NCBI RefSeq assembly: GCF_025698545.1
Contig: NC_068566.1
Location: forward strand, 48,206,501 to 48,270,500
Direction: 5' to 3'
Origin: Gossypium raimondii
Taxonomy: Eukaryota; Streptophyta; Magnoliopsida; Malvales; Malvaceae
Length of the DNA: 64,000 nucleotides
The position numbers and the translations under genes are program-made. Positions 9,985 to 23,350 of this stretch are shown in pieces (the first letter of the stretch is position 1; every line of letters starts with the position of its first letter). The notes beneath the pieces are model-generated. The model made no database searches. It saw only the letters and a list, made by a program, of their open reading frames with translations, and was not told the DNA's origin.

Positions 9985-12900
9985 ATGAATCGCCACCACG
10001 ATCCAAACCCTTTCGATGAAGAAGAAGTCAATCCATTTTCGGTATTGAATTTATTTCTTTCCTTTTTTTAATTTCCCTTTTTTGCCCATTTCAGATCTGG
10101 AAATTTTCTTCTTTTGTTTACGTGTACGTTAGTCGGTTTCTTCACTTCTCTAGGGTAGTTTGGGAATTAGATTTCAAGAATACTAGATCTGAAGAGCTTG
10201 CTTGCTAACATTTCGGGGATGAAATGGCTTCTAATTTTTTAATTTTTCTTTTGTTGCAAATGATTGAAAATATACGATTTATCGGCCGAAACTTTCACTG
10301 TATAGATTTTTTAGGTGCCTTTTTATATTCGAGCCTTAATATGTAATATAAGTTGAAATGTTGATTTTTCATATATTTTCACATTGACTGTAGTTTCAAA
10401 CCTGGTTACTATGATTTGGAAATTTATGGACTACAGAAGTTCAATATAAGCCGAATGTGAGCCTCTGGTGCTTCTCAATTATTAACCGTGAGACCATATA
10501 TGATTATAATGTATACCATGTTAATTGCTGTTATTTGGACCATAAATGCTTAGTTGGCATGATTTTTATTTCTGGTACAGATGTTGTTCTCGTCTTACTT
10601 GGTCGTGTTTTGTTGTTTGGATGTGCATTAAATTTAAATATATTAGACTGTGTTATTTAGTGTTACTTATTGAGAGTCATTGCAGAATGGTGGTTCTGTC
10701 GCACCTGCACGACCACTGGCATCCGAACCTCTGGGTTTTGGGCAGAAACATGATGCTACTGTGGATATACCTCTGGATTCAATGAATGTAATGGAGTTTC
10801 TGTTTCCTTTATATTTCCATATCATGAATACACAAGGGATGACTGATTACTTTGCTTTATTGATATTGATAATTGCAGGATTCTAAGAAAAGAGAAAAGG
10901 AGCTCGCAGCTTGGGAAGCTGATCTTAAAAGAAGGGAAAAGGTTATTTTCAACTTGGTGCTTGTTTAGAAGCATAAATTACTTGCTTTCCTTTTTCCTTT
11001 GAATAAAAACTTAGTCACTTGATTATATCATGAGATGACTCCTTGTGCACGACATTAACTGTTCTTATGATTCGCCTGCAACTTGAGTTTTGAGTTTTCT
11101 ATTTAACTTTTATTCTTCTATGTTATCTTTTAATTTTCAGGATATAAAGAGAAGAGAAGATGCTGTTTCCCAAGGTAAGAGAACTGGACCATAAGCAATT
11201 GTGTACTTTTACTTTCTTTTTGGTTGGTCCGATATAGTGCTTAATATTCCCTTTTTTGTTTTGGTATATCAGCTGGTGTTTCTGTAGATGATAAAAATTG
11301 GCCACCAATTTTCCCGATTATACATCATGATATAGCTAATGAGATACCGGTTCATGCTCAGAGGCTGCAATATCTTGCATTTGCAAGTTGGCTTGGTATG
11401 CTTTTTTATGGATTTTCCACTACTACTGTCCATTCTTTCCTTTTCTTTTTTTTTTTAATGTTAATTGTCTAAGCATTTATACAAAAGAAAGACCATCTTG
11501 TAATTTTTATGCACTGAGTTTCATTGTTATATCAATCTCTGTCCCTTTTTTGCAAGTTGTTATTGTGTAATGTATTCAGAGCATCTTCTTAATCCTTTCA
11601 TTGTTTGAACCTTGGAAATCTCAAGTTGGGTGTCCTTGAATCTTCATTTGACAGTTATAGTATGATATTGATTTTGGCAATTATGGTAAAGTTTACACCG
11701 TAGTACCTCATTGTTTTGTATTACTGACATGCTTCGTTTTTTCACGTTTCAGGCATAGTTCTTTGCCTTGTTTTTAATGTTATTGCAGTGATTGTCTGTT
11801 GGATTCAGGGTGGTGGTATGTATTTTCTGTTTGTCTGGTATTTTACCTTTATTATGGAATGTGGTCTAGGCATACAATAATATTTATATTCTAACTTGGT
11901 TCTTATGTTTTAGGTGTTAAGATTTTTTTCCTTGCTGTAATCTATATGTTGCTTGGATGCCCTCTTTCATATGTGTTGTGGTACAGACCACTTTACCGAG
12001 CAATGAGGTAAATATTTAGTGATTGGTTTAAATATTCTATTTGTAGCATGAAAATAGAAAATTTTGGAGTGCTGATGGTTGTTCTACTGGGTTTCATCTT
12101 ACAGGACAGATAGCGCCTTGAATTTTGGTTGGTTTTTCATGTTCTACTTGGTGAGTTTAATTGTGATTGGGAGGCATTATTATTATTGGTTTCTTTTTGC
12201 TTAACTTGTCTATTTGCTTTGTGTAGCTCCACCTTGGATTTTGCATTTTTGCTGCAATTGCTCCTCCTATTGTCTTCCATGGGAAGTCGTTAACGTAAGT
12301 TCTTTATTCCTTAATTCTTTCCTGAAGTTGGAAAGACCTTGAGTTGGCATAGTTGGTGATTGTCTAAGCAATTTTCTGCACATTTTAGTTGCGATTGATT
12401 GTATAGATGATCCTAGCATGTTTAGCTGTTGTTATAGACACTGTAGTTACTGGGACATTCTGACCTCTTTTTGTTCAGTTTTGCCTTGTTAAAATTGTTA
12501 GATGTTGGAATGTTCTTATGATTGTATCATTTCATGCGCAACTAGTGTGATTCAATTTAAGTTTGTAATTTACTATATTTTTCTGTTGCCTTTAATTGCA
12601 GTGGTATCCTGGCAGCAATTGATGTTATCTCTGATCATATGTTGGCGGGGGTAAGTTTTATTGCTTTTGAATGTAGGAATTTAAGGATGTGCATTCTTCT
12701 TTCCATCACGATTTTGTTTTTGACAAATGTAATTTATTAACTTGGTACAATTGTTTGGGCAATGTAGTTCGAAGGAGAGTTACATGGATGCTTTTTCTTT
12801 TCTTTTTCAAACTTTTTTTTTATTTGATGTTTGGGCTTAACTAATGTATTTGTGCTTTTACAGGTATTCTTCTTTGTTGGTTTTGGGCTATTTTGCTTGG

Positions 12901-13308
12901 AGTCACTGCTGAGCTTGTGGGTTATTCAGGTTAGTTTATTGTATTTTATTGAAAAATGGATATGTGGCAATGTCATCTGATTTCTCTCTTTTAAGATCTA
13001 GACACTAATTAGCATTCTTGGTAAGAAATGTTTCTTTACTCACTCTACATTTAATAATACATAACGTTTCCTAGTAAATAATGTTGCACGTGAATCTGCA
13101 TAATAATTGCTTTTTTAAGTTTCATTGAACATGTGAAATTGGAGATCTATATGCTAGATTTCTTCGAATCAGTGTCATAATATAGTAAGTTCATTTATTA
13201 TGTAGCTGCTTTGCGTTGATATTTAATTGTTTTTGACGGAATGTTTTACCCGTGTGTGTTGGTTGGTATGTGCAGAAAATTTACTTGTACTTTAGGGGAC
13301 ACAAGTAA
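9985..13308 (+). CDS. SCAMP: Secretory carrier-associated membrane protein (SCAMP)
   Basis: A post-Golgi and plasma-membrane vesicle protein with four membrane spans, acting in exo- and endocytic traffic. Twelve exons: 9985-10041, 10686-10787, 10879-10941, 11141-11174, 11273-11395, 11753-11815, 11914-12007, 12105-12150, 12227-12294, 12602-12650, 12864-12929, 13276-13308. They sum to 798 nt, 265 residues, with GT-AG at every junction and phase kept. Visible features: two NPF motifs (residues 8-10 and 16-18) that in the family bind EH-domain endocytic adaptors; a charged heptad-like coiled coil ([19 protein letters not shown] then DIKRREDAV); the family signature [13 protein letters not shown]; then four hydrophobic spans with [10 protein letters not shown] between spans 2 and 3. 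The C-terminus is short (YFRGHK). The 5' UTR has a GA-rich run just before the ATG. Length is normal for plant SCAMPs. Confidence 0.95.
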
Positions 13309-15730
13309 GAGATATGAAGTCAGGCTGTGCTATGATTACTTTTGGGGAACAAGAGATATAAAGCGAGGGTATGGCGGTATGCTGTGGTCGTATGTGGATG
13401 ATTGTTGATGGTGCCAAGCCCTATCTATGGGGTATTATATATATTTTATACCTTATGATTGTGTTTCTCATTTCATGATATTGTCTAATGGATTTTGATA
13501 TAATGGGTTTGTATGCATTACAACTGAGGTAGATTCTAGGGAATTAGTTCTTACTGCCATTTAGAGTTGAGAGGGAAGTGTTCAAGCAAATAATTTCAAA
13601 TTCATTATTATCGCAATTTATTTCCCATTCTTGGTTATTTTTTCAAGTATCACAATTAAAGACAATTAAAACAATTATTTTTGCTAATTTTGTTTTAATT
13701 AAAAAACAACAATTTTAACTTTTAACATTTATACATTTTATTAATTTGGAATTAATTCTAAATTTGTTGATATTTAATATGAGCTAAAATTGATGAAAAC
13801 TTTAAAATCATGATAGTTTTATTATTTTTAAATTGAAAATTTTAAAAGGAATTATTTTGCTTAATCGCAAAATTAATATTAAAATTGTAAAAAACTTGAA
13901 AATAATATTTTGAAAAATAATCAGAGTTTATTAATCAAGTATATATGGCACTGTCCATTACATCATCATGAATTTTAATATGGTAATAAAAACTAATTAT
14001 TGTAATATATTAAATTTAATAGTAAGATGTGTTTTGAATTCAATTGTAACAGTGATTTTAAAGTGAGATATTGTTAAAATATAAAATGATAATTAAAGGC
14101 ACTCGATTAAAATGTATATGTTTTAATTTATATATAGAGGAAAATTTTAATTTATTTGATATTTATGAAATTAATAAATAATAAGTAATTATAAAAATCA
14201 TATTAATGCGAAATAATAATTTTATTAAAAAGTAATAGAATTATATGTTTATTGTTTACGGAATTATTTTTTAGTTATAAGATTTATATGCTTATTAAAC
14301 TTTGATAGAAGGAACTCTAAAGAAATAAAAAAGCATATGTCCTTGAATTGCCATCTCACCATGAGTGCCATGGAATACAAAGGAAGCCTTGTATGAAAAA
14401 CACTCATGCCCTTTTCTAGTCTAAAAGGTGGTCCAATACTGACCACTTTAATAAGCTTAGTGATTAATGTTTGCATTTTCTAAGTGTAGTCTAATAGTTG
14501 GCCCAATAATGATCGCTTTGATAAGCTTGGTGATTAAGAAATCTCACTTTGAATTTCACAATGTTTGCAATTTTCAATTCAGATAATATATAATACATTC
14601 TCCAATTTAATTGAGTAATAAATAAATTAGTATTGTTATTATTATAATAATTATAAGGACGTGAATTTGAACTCATTTAAATATTTTTTCTTTCCACAAA
14701 AATATTTATAAATAAAAATAAAGTTTGTATAAATATAATACTTCTTCTCACTCACAATAAACCTGTCATAATCTTTGACAATGATACCGATCTAGCCGTA
14801 TCATTAAGAGCTCTATGACCTTTATATTTGTAATTAAATTTGGGCTTCATCCAAGCATTGAGTTAGTAATGGCCCTTTAAGAGGTCCAACAAATTTCATA
14901 CATATACCCCCGACTTGAAGGGCTTAGAAAATAGCTAACAATTGAATCTTCCTCCCACCCCATCTTAGTTTTGATTTTTGAAATAAGGTCCGCAAAGCAC
15001 GGCTATTTTTGCATGAAAATAAATAAAACATGTGGCTGCAAAGGCCCAATGACCCACAGTCCCAGAAAAAGCTATATCGCAAACCGGAGGCCGCTGTTCT
15101 TCTGTCCTAGTTTTTTGCCCATTTATTTCTTTTGTGGATATGAAAATGAAATCACCCTTTAAATGTTACTAAATTGTATTTATTTTTAATAAAAAACATG
15201 ATATTAAAGAATAAATTGATCATTTTTATTAAAATTTTATCTATTTATACTATTAAAATTTAACATTATTGACAAAATAATTAAATAGCGGCACGTGACA
15301 TGCCGTATATACCTCATGCTAACAATTGGGGACCAATTTTTAATAATAGAAATTAATAAAAATTTTAACAAAAACACCAATTTACTTTTTGATAGAATTA
15401 AAATTTTCAATTTTTTAATAAAGGAGACTTTTACTATAAAAAAAATTAATAGTTAAATTTTATAAAATTTTTCACTTGAATTTCTTAAAAAGAATTTATT
15501 TACATTAGTGTTGGAATTTAAATTTCATAAAATATTTTAAAATTTTAAAACGGTTAAAAGATGAGGATGTTGACAATAAAGATTATAATTTATGGTAGAC
15601 TTAACTTCCCCACATTTGCACAAAGGAACAGTACAAATGCATGGCACAAGGTCCATATCGCCTCACCACCACCACTCCACCACTCCACACCCCCAAACCC
15701 CTCATCTTTAACCAGCCACTCCATTCATGC
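13309..15730. other. SCAMP 3' UTR and AT-rich intergenic spacer
   Basis: The first ~200 bp is likely SCAMP 3' UTR. From about 13,540 to 15,600 the DNA is AT-rich without any coding frame I would defend. Isolated small open frames here have no recognisable protein. From about 15,600 base composition rises as the PRK promoter begins. Confidence 0.5.
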
Positions 15731-15736
15731 CACGTG
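15731..15736 (+). promoter_or_regulatory. G-box upstream of PRK
   Basis: The sequence GCCACGTGTCA centres on a G-box CACGTG about 390 bp before the PRK start codon. G-boxes are common in promoters of light-regulated photosynthesis genes. A second CACGTG lies farther up at about 15,293. No clear TATA box was assigned. Confidence 0.5.
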
Positions 15737-16127
15737 TCACCAGAATATCCAAACTACAACGAATGACAACCCCATGCTCTGTAACAAAAGCATTTCAAAT
15801 TACTCTTTTGTCCCTTTCCAATTGAATCAAGTCCATTCATGCACACCTGCAAAACCCGTCCAAAACTAGGGGCAGTCACAGGAACCCACAAACGAAATAC
15901 ACCTCAGCTGTTCAACCATTTTTCTTCAACCTTTTTCCTCCTCTTATTTGTGTTCCATAATTTCCCTTGTAAGGACAATAATCCAAACACGTTTTTATGT
16001 GGTCTTTGATTGAGGACCATCTAACACTATTTGCCCATTTTTAGCAACCTCTTCTTCTCTTAAAGCTCTCTACTCTACAATTCTGCTTCCTAGCAGACAG
16101 AACCAGAGAGAGTGAGGTAGCTAAACA

Positions 16128-17823
16128 ATGGCAGTTTGCCCAGTATACACCACCCAATCTCTCAATTCAACATGTTCAGTCTCCACACCATCAAAAACCC
16201 ACTTCAGTTCTCACCACAACCACCTAGTTTTCTACAGAACTAGCAAGAGAACTAGCAAGAGAGGTGGCAGCAGCTCATGTGTGATAACCTGCTCAGCTGG
16301 TGACTCACAAACAGTTGTGATTGGTTTAGCTGCTGACTCAGGATGTGGGAAGAGTACCTTCATGAGGAGGCTAACAAGTGTGTTCGGTGGTGCAGCTGAG
16401 CCACCAAAGGGAGGCAACCCTGATTCCAACACACTGATCAGTGATATGACCACTGTGATATGTTTAGATGATTATCATTCACTTGACAGAACTGGAAGGA
16501 AAGAGAAGGGAGTGACAGCACTTGACCCAAGAGCCAACGACTTTGACCTCATGTATGAACAAGTTAAGGCTCTCAAGAGCGGTATTGCTGTCGACAAGCC
16601 TATCTACAACCATGTTTCTGGTCTCTTGGATCCTCCTGAGCTAATTAAGCCTCCAAAGATCCTTGTCATCGAGGGACTGCACCCCATGTAAGTCATAAAC
16701 TACACATTACAACCATTCATTCATTCATTCATTCTTTCTCCTAGCCTGTTGGGCCTGGACGCATTGAATTTGTTCCAATAGTGTTAGCAAGCACTCCTCG
16801 ACTTGCATGTTACAGTTAATGAGTGGTTTGTTCTATAATATATAGGTTTGATGAACGTGTGAGGGATCTGTTAGACTTCAGTATCTATTTGGATATCAGC
16901 AATGAGGTCAAATTTGCATGGAAAATTCAGGTGACCAACTTTGTATTTTTTTTAAATGTGAGAATTGTGCAAATTCTAAGCATGGGTTTTTGCTCATTAG
17001 CTTCATCTTACAAACATTGCAGAGGGACATGGCTGAGAGAGGACACAGCCTTGAAAGCATTAAAGCCAGTATTGAAGCCAGGAAGCCTGATTTCGATGCC
17101 TTTATCGGTATAAACACTATCATGATTCTCTCTACTGCTTATTTAATTTTATTCAAAACCAGACCAAGACTGGTAGCTACAAGCATACAAAACTTAGGAC
17201 CTTGTCCAATCTTGTACTGCAGATCCTCAAAAGCAATACGCCGATGCAGTAATCGAAGTGCTCCCAACTCAGCTGATCCCAGATGACAATGAGGGGAAGG
17301 TTTTGAGAGTGAGGTTGATAATGAAAGAAGGGGTGGAGCATTTCAGTCCAGTTTACCTATTTGACGAAGGCTCAACCATCTCATGGATACCATGTGGAAG
17401 GAAGCTCACTTGTTCTTACCCTGGCATCAAATTCTCCTATGGCCCTGACACATACTTCGGCCATGAGGTATTTATTCTTCCTTCTCTATTAAAACCATTA
17501 ATGAACCGCCCTCATGTTGTAAACTTTTGTTTTGAACTCTTTGATGGCAATGCTATGCTTCTTGTCTTTAGGTTTCTGTTCTGGAGATGGACGGGCAATT
17601 TGACAGATTAGATGAACTGATATACGTAGAAAGCCATTTAAGCAACCTCTCTACCAAGTTCTATGGAGAAGTCACTCAACAAATGTTGAAGCATGCTGAT
17701 TTCCCAGGAAGTAACAATGGAACTGGCCTCTTCCAAACCATTGTGGGGTTGAAGATAAGAGACCTGTATGAGCAAATTACCGCTAGCAAAACTGCAGCTC
17801 CATTACAAGCAACAAAAGCCTAA
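16128..17823 (+). CDS. PRK: Phosphoribulokinase, chloroplast precursor
   Basis: Phosphorylates ribulose 5-phosphate with ATP to ribulose 1,5-bisphosphate, the Rubisco substrate, in the Calvin-Benson cycle of the chloroplast stroma. Five exons: 16128-16687, 16846-16930, 17023-17107, 17223-17467, 17572-17823; 1,227 nt, 408 residues. The first ~57 residues are rich in Ser/Thr/His/Arg, a typical transit peptide. The P-loop GLAADSGCGKSTF is at residues 66-78. Cys73 and Cys112 are 39 residues apart, matching the thioredoxin-regulated Cys16/Cys55 pair of the mature enzyme; a second pair (CGRKLTC) matches the C-terminal regulatory cysteines that respond to CP12/GAPDH binding. All redox residues are kept, so the enzyme should be active and light-regulated. 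The start context AACAATGGC is a good plant context. PRK converges with PLGG1 on the other strand about 720 bp away. Confidence 0.97.
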
Positions 17824-18543
17824 GAGTTTCCTCATACATTGGGCAAGGCTTTGGCTTTGGCTTCACTCTTTTAAGCTTTCCACAATTTCCACCTCCTATG
17901 TATTTATTTTCTCCTGTTGTAATTTAGAAAAACGAATCAGAGATCAAATTCAAGAAGTTCATACAAGGATTCCATCATCTCTACGCTTCTTGTTTGTAAT
18001 CATTAATGATGCTTATGATTTTTGTTTTTTTTTGTTTTTGTTTTTGGAATAAGAGGATTGGCTATGGAGCATGGCCATAATGTGACATTCTCCAATCTGT
18101 TGCGACACTTTTTAATAACGTGTAAAACAAAATTAAAGAAAAAAAGCGCAAACAAGTAGTGCAGAAAAGGAAATAATATCCAAGATGATGTTATTTTGAC
18201 AACATTGTATGTTACGATTACAATAAGGAACTAAAGGATGTTCCTTCTATGAGTATGTGCCATATCTATCATGGTGGCATAATGATCACGTCTGTAATTT
18301 CCAGTTTTTTAACTTTTTTTTCCTAATATCCTCCAAGTAGCATTTGTTGATTAGGTGTCTTTTTTTTAATTGAAAGTTAAGTGGTAAGAAAATAAAGAGC
18401 ATTTTATAAAACGATATTCAAAACACAAATAATGATATGATGAAATATTTGCAGCATCATTGTTTAGAGTTGACCTAATGCTGTATAATATAATCAATCT
18501 GACGGGGACAAGCAAGTGTGCAGAATTGTTACAACCGGTAGTG
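17824..18543. other. Convergent intergenic region PRK / PLGG1
   Basis: This ~720 bp holds the 3' UTRs and polyadenylation regions of two convergent genes. No additional gene is seen. Confidence 0.6.
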
Positions 18544-21500
18544 TCAGCCGACGATTGCGAGCAAGCTTTGTCTGATTACCGGTACTGAGCAAAACAATGA
18601 GCCAAATATACCAGTGAGACCATAAGCAATGGCACAAAATGGAAGGGCTTCAGGCTCCTTGGCTGATAATGCAGCTGTTCCCAATCCATGGGCACTGGAC
18701 CAATACAAGTAAAGATGTCAACAAAATGAGAGTAGATACATAATCAAGAATAGTTAGCTCTCACTGGTTTTATCAGGTATATACCTAGATGCAGTCGCTA
18801 TTCCTCGAGCAATAGGATCACGAAAACGTAATTTGTCAAGTGTTGCTTGCACGAAATTTGCACCAATTAGACCAGTCACTACAACTGCTGCAGCTGTGAG
18901 AGATGAATTGGCGCCTACAAGCAATATAGACAAGCTATTATATCTACTGAAGCATGGTTTATCTTCTCCATTTATGTGCTTAGTTATGTCATAAATGAAT
19001 CAGAAGACATAGTTGCCTGCAAAGTCCTATAGAGTGTAGACCGTGTAGCGAGTTATCTTACCTTCAAAAAGGGAAACAATGCTGAGAGCTAATGCCACAG
19101 TTATACATCTCGGTAGAATTGAAACTGTCAGACTTGGTTCTAATCCAACAAGACGTCCAACAAGAGCAGTTGAATACAAAGAAAACAAACTTGACAAGAT
19201 GATTGATATGAAAATCTCAGCTGCATGTCTCTTGACAAGCTGTAAAAGTCAAGTGCAGCAGTTATTAGTACTCATCAAAGTATTTCATTAGTTAGGACTT
19301 ATGTTACTCGTACTCGATGGTAGGTATCAAATATGAGTACGTGTCCAACTTTGGTATAATTATTATTTTTAATTATCCATATATTTGGAGCATAAGGCCT
19401 GCCATTAAGTTGGATATTTCATAACGGTAAAGTTGACCCTTGGGATTAAACTTATTGTTGGCTTATGGATCATTGATAGTGTGAAAGGGAGATCATGAAA
19501 TTGTGTTGTTTGCTGAATTTGAAGGGCGGTAAGTTACCTTTCTTTGTTTGAACATTGAGAAAGCAAAAGAAAGAATGACAGAGCCCAAAAATCCCATGAG
19601 AACATCACCAGCTCCAGGATTAGATGACACCTTTGTAAGGTAATCTCCTGCAGGAACCAAGACCAACATCGTTATATCTACATAGCATAACAAAGACTTG
19701 CACGTAAAGCACGAACCTTAATACAAGAAACTTGTCAAGAATTGCAAATTCGAGGATGGAATGCATTTGTGACACTCCCATGTTGGATTTCCTTTAATTA
19801 AAGAACAAGAAAGATCAGCTTTTAAATAATACCTAATACCGCATCAACTCCCGACTGTGAAATGTACCCAAAAGCCACTGCTGCAAGATCTGCTGAGAGT
19901 GCACAGCAAATAATCGGATGAAGAACTTTTTTCACAGCAGATGGCAACCTGAAATCAGAAGAATACAAATTAGCACAAATTTCATAAAATTATGTTATAG
20001 TTGTTATTAGGAAAAACCTGTCCATATGAATCTGCTGTAAAGATGAAAAAAAATGAAAACTTACCCCGAACCAACCATGTAGCCTAGCACAGTGGAAGCA
20101 AGTAGGAAGGGAAGGCATGTTCGAGCAGTTGTCCCTAATGCTGTGGGATAAAAAATTGCACTAACAAATGATGCAAGAAAGATACCACCCCAAGTCCAAA
20201 ATTCTATAGGAGCAAATGAGGAAGGTTTTGCCATAGGCTCAGCATCTACCATTTCTGTATTCACAATTTTCCTAATGGCAATAGCTGTAAAACCCGCAAC
20301 ACAAAGAGAAGCTAACCATCCTCCAGCTGCAGAAGAATCAAGCACACTTATTTGCAACTATATTAGAGATTAAAACAGGTGAAAAATGAATAACAGATTG
20401 ATGTAATTCGTGACAAATGAACGTAAAAATGAGGCATGAATATCGGTCTCAGACTACAGGGTACCTACCTTCATAACGGTGAGTTCGGGATCAAAGCAGA
20501 AAATATCACCCAGTTTTGTCCTGGTGGATTGGTGATTCATTTCAAAGTGAAATGGACAACATTCAAAACGATGCTGACATTTAAAACTAAACAGAAAGAC
20601 ATGTACATACATCCTATACTTGCCACGCCTCTGCACATATAGGTAGCTTTTGGTGTTTCGAAATGTGAATCCTAATAAAATGAATGTCGGGGAAGTTACT
20701 TTAAAGAATGTGAGTCTTGGGAAAGTAATTACCGAAAAAGTTACCTTTTGATTTAGAAAATACTTTTTTTAAGAATGTAATTATAATTTATGAATTTACT
20801 CTTATTAAATAAAATAAAATATTTATGTTTTTGTCAAAAAAATATTTATATATTTAGTTTTATAATAAACTTTATTCTTAATAAATATCTGGTTTAAATA
20901 TTAAATAATAAATTTTAATTGATATTTAAAAAATTATTTATAATATTAATAGAAAGAAAAACTGTTTCAAATTTATCCTACATATATTTTTAAATATAAT
21001 GTATATATAAAACCTTTTGGAATAAATTAAAAAATTAGGCATATATAATACTTGCAAAGTAATAGCTTTTTTTAGTTTATTAATAAATACCTTAAACCAA
21101 TATTTTGAATTAATTTTGTCTTTATATTATTTTTAACTTTCCAATCTAATTTTCCCATATTTTATTAGAAAATTACATTCTCATGTTTATGATAAATAGA
21201 TTCCATAATAAATAAATAAAATCATGATTAAATTATCAGAAAAGTTATTATAACAAAGGCGACCATAAGTTGAGAGGAAGTTTCCAGGTAGGGCACTATT
21301 CACCCCTTTTCATCTCATAAGTACGAAACTTAAAATTCAAGTTTCCAGTATCAAACACGTACTAGCAACTCAAAATAAATAAACAGAACCTTACAAGAAA
21401 GGTTCCAATTGTCACAAATCTTCTATTTTACAGTTGGAAGCAACAATGGCATGTGATGTGTGAGGCAATTTCCTTCCACAGTATCTGTGATTCTTGGAAG

Positions 21501-22345
21501 AGAACAGTAATATACCATTCTCATTGAGAAAGGCAAATGACTTTAATTGATGCAAAAATCAATCCAAAAAGAATCAACAATTAAGAAATATCACCCTTAA
21601 AGTATACCTATGATGAAGCATATCTTGAGGCCTGAAGCAGCAGGAATATCTCTAACAGAAAGTGGCAGAACCACCAAAGCTGGAACATAAAACAGTGGAA
21701 GCCATCTCTGAATGAACATGAGGGCTGGCTCAAAAAAGTTCATCAAGCTTGTTGCAGCAGCAGGGATAGTAGTATCAAGTATGACCAAAACAGAAAATAT
21801 ACAAAACATTCCGAATAATGCACTGGGGAACTTTATAGCAGCAGCCACAAAAGCTTGTTTCAAGAACTTATCCATTGCCAGAACTATCCCAAGCGAAACA
21901 ACCAAGTGCAAAACCCCAAACACCTATATAACTAAATCATGTCAATAAACATTTGGTAAAGCTTTCATTTTTGATTAAAAACAAAAGGAAATTTACTCAC
22001 TTTTTGAGATAGAGTGGAGATGACAGTGTTACTACTGTCTGATGCAGAGGATTTGACTAAAATTTCTCTGCTACAGCTAGTTTCTGAAGGACCCATTTGC
22101 AAGAAATTGGATTTGGGTCCAAGAATTCTGGTGGATAGCAATGATTTATAGGTGGAATGATGATCTTCGTGGTTAAATAAGTGTGGGTTTCCATAGGAAG
22201 CAAGAAGTGATGGGCTTCTACGGACTCTGTGGAGGTTTGGCTTAAAAGGGAAACAAGTAGAGGATAAGGAACTGGAAAGACGGTGGAGATGGGTTGAAAG
22301 AGAAAGGGACAAAGTGGTGGACGTGGTGAGGAATGGCGTTGCCAT
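18544..22345 (-). CDS. PLGG1: Plastidal glycolate/glycerate translocator 1
   Basis: An inner-envelope chloroplast carrier that exports glycolate and imports glycerate in photorespiration. Eight exons in transcription order: 22345-22001, 21923-21608, 20326-20065, 19948-19833, 19647-19538, 19239-19062, 18914-18785, 18694-18544; 1,608 nt, 535 residues, all GT-AG with matching phase. The N-terminus is Ser/Thr/Leu-rich without acidic residues, as in a transit peptide. The first half is LrgA-like (hydrophobic spans including VFGVLHLVVSLGIVLAMDKF); the second half is LrgB-like, with GDYLTKVSSNPGAGDVLMGF and the C-terminal SAHGLGTAALSAKEPEA typical of LrgB/PLGG1. Arabidopsis PLGG1 is slightly shorter, mainly because of the transit peptide. 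The gene lies next to PRK, a partner in plastid carbon metabolism. Confidence 0.95.
20683..21300. other. AT-rich section of PLGG1 intron 2
   Basis: The 1.28-kb intron between PLGG1 exons 2 and 3 (20327-21607) contains a very AT-rich stretch without coding potential. No inserted element with clear ends was found. Confidence 0.4.
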
Positions 22346-22542
22346 TGAGAATGTTTTGGAGTGAGCAAAAGAATTTCCAAGAAACTCTCCATTTTCACAA
22401 GTGAGGTGACGCGTATCATCAAAAGTTTGTATGGACGTAAACTAACGTCTCATCAAACACGATGAGATTTTTTTCCCCTTTGTTTTGATATGAAGGTGTC
22501 AGTAACCGTAAAAACAAGCGGTCTATTTCATCAAATCTAAAA

Positions 22543-23151
22543 GGGATAATACAATTATTAGCCCTTCAACTTGGCAACTAACTACACTTTGGTACCTGTA
22601 CTTTTTTTTTGGTTCACTTTGATCTTTAAACTTGGCAACTAGATCTATTTTTGTCTTTAATGATGTGACCAGTGTTATTGAAACATAAACGGATTGGATA
22701 GATTGAGAATTAATCTATATAATAGTCTAAACAAAGGTGTTGAACCGATTGATTCGAAAACTATTTGAAATTTGTAAAAATAAAAAATTAGGACAAAAAT
22801 GACAATTGAAAAGGATTAATAAAAATTAATTTTTTAGAATGGTGATTGAACTGATCAAATTGGTTGAATCAGGGACAAGTATTTTGACTTGTTCAACCAT
22901 CAACCAGGTTATTAAAATACTAAATGTGATATTCTGAAATTGTACCACATCTTCTGAAAATTTATATAAATATTTTAATTTTCAAGTGATGATGTGGCAC
23001 AATCTTAGAGTGCCACATCATCAATTTTTCATTATATATTTTACCAAAATGAATCTAATTGTCAAGTTTAACTGCCAAAGTAGACAAAAAAAATGCAAAT
23101 ACCAAAGCAAACCTAGTTGCCAATTTCAGGGACCAAAAATTATATTATCCC
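22543..23151. mobile_element. Mutator-type MITE, 609 bp, with 9-bp target duplication
   Basis: The left end GGGATAATACAATTATTAGC and the inverted right end (GGGATAATATAATTTTTGGT when read on the other strand) form a terminal inverted repeat. Similarity continues about 100 bp inward (CAACTTGGCAACTA against GAAATTGGCAACTA). The element is flanked by a perfect 9-bp duplication AATCTAAAA (22534-22542 and 23152-23160), the size expected of Mutator transposition. No protein is encoded. It lies between the PLGG1 start and the 3' end of the 4CL-like gene, about 200 bp upstream of the PLGG1 ATG. Confidence 0.88.
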
Positions 23152-23350
23152 AATCTAAAATTATGCAATATCTATGTATTTATCTCATCATTATGCAATG
23201 GTAATATAATGGAAGTAAGGTAGTAGGAGTTTTCTTCCAATTTTTGCAGAATCTGAGGATTCTATTTCACTGCAGATATGGTAAATATAATTACATGAAG
23301 CACAAATATGGAACGTTGAACTTAAAAGGCGAATAAACTCAAAGATGATG

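Noticed and set aside
10457-10886. Three overlapping plus-strand frames
   Set aside because: They lie in SCAMP introns 1 and 2 and only overlap true exons by chance in other frames or with intron extensions.
15561-15869. 102-codon plus-strand frame upstream of PRK
   Set aside because: Low-complexity Pro/Ser/His composition, contains the promoter G-box, and no homologue is known to me.
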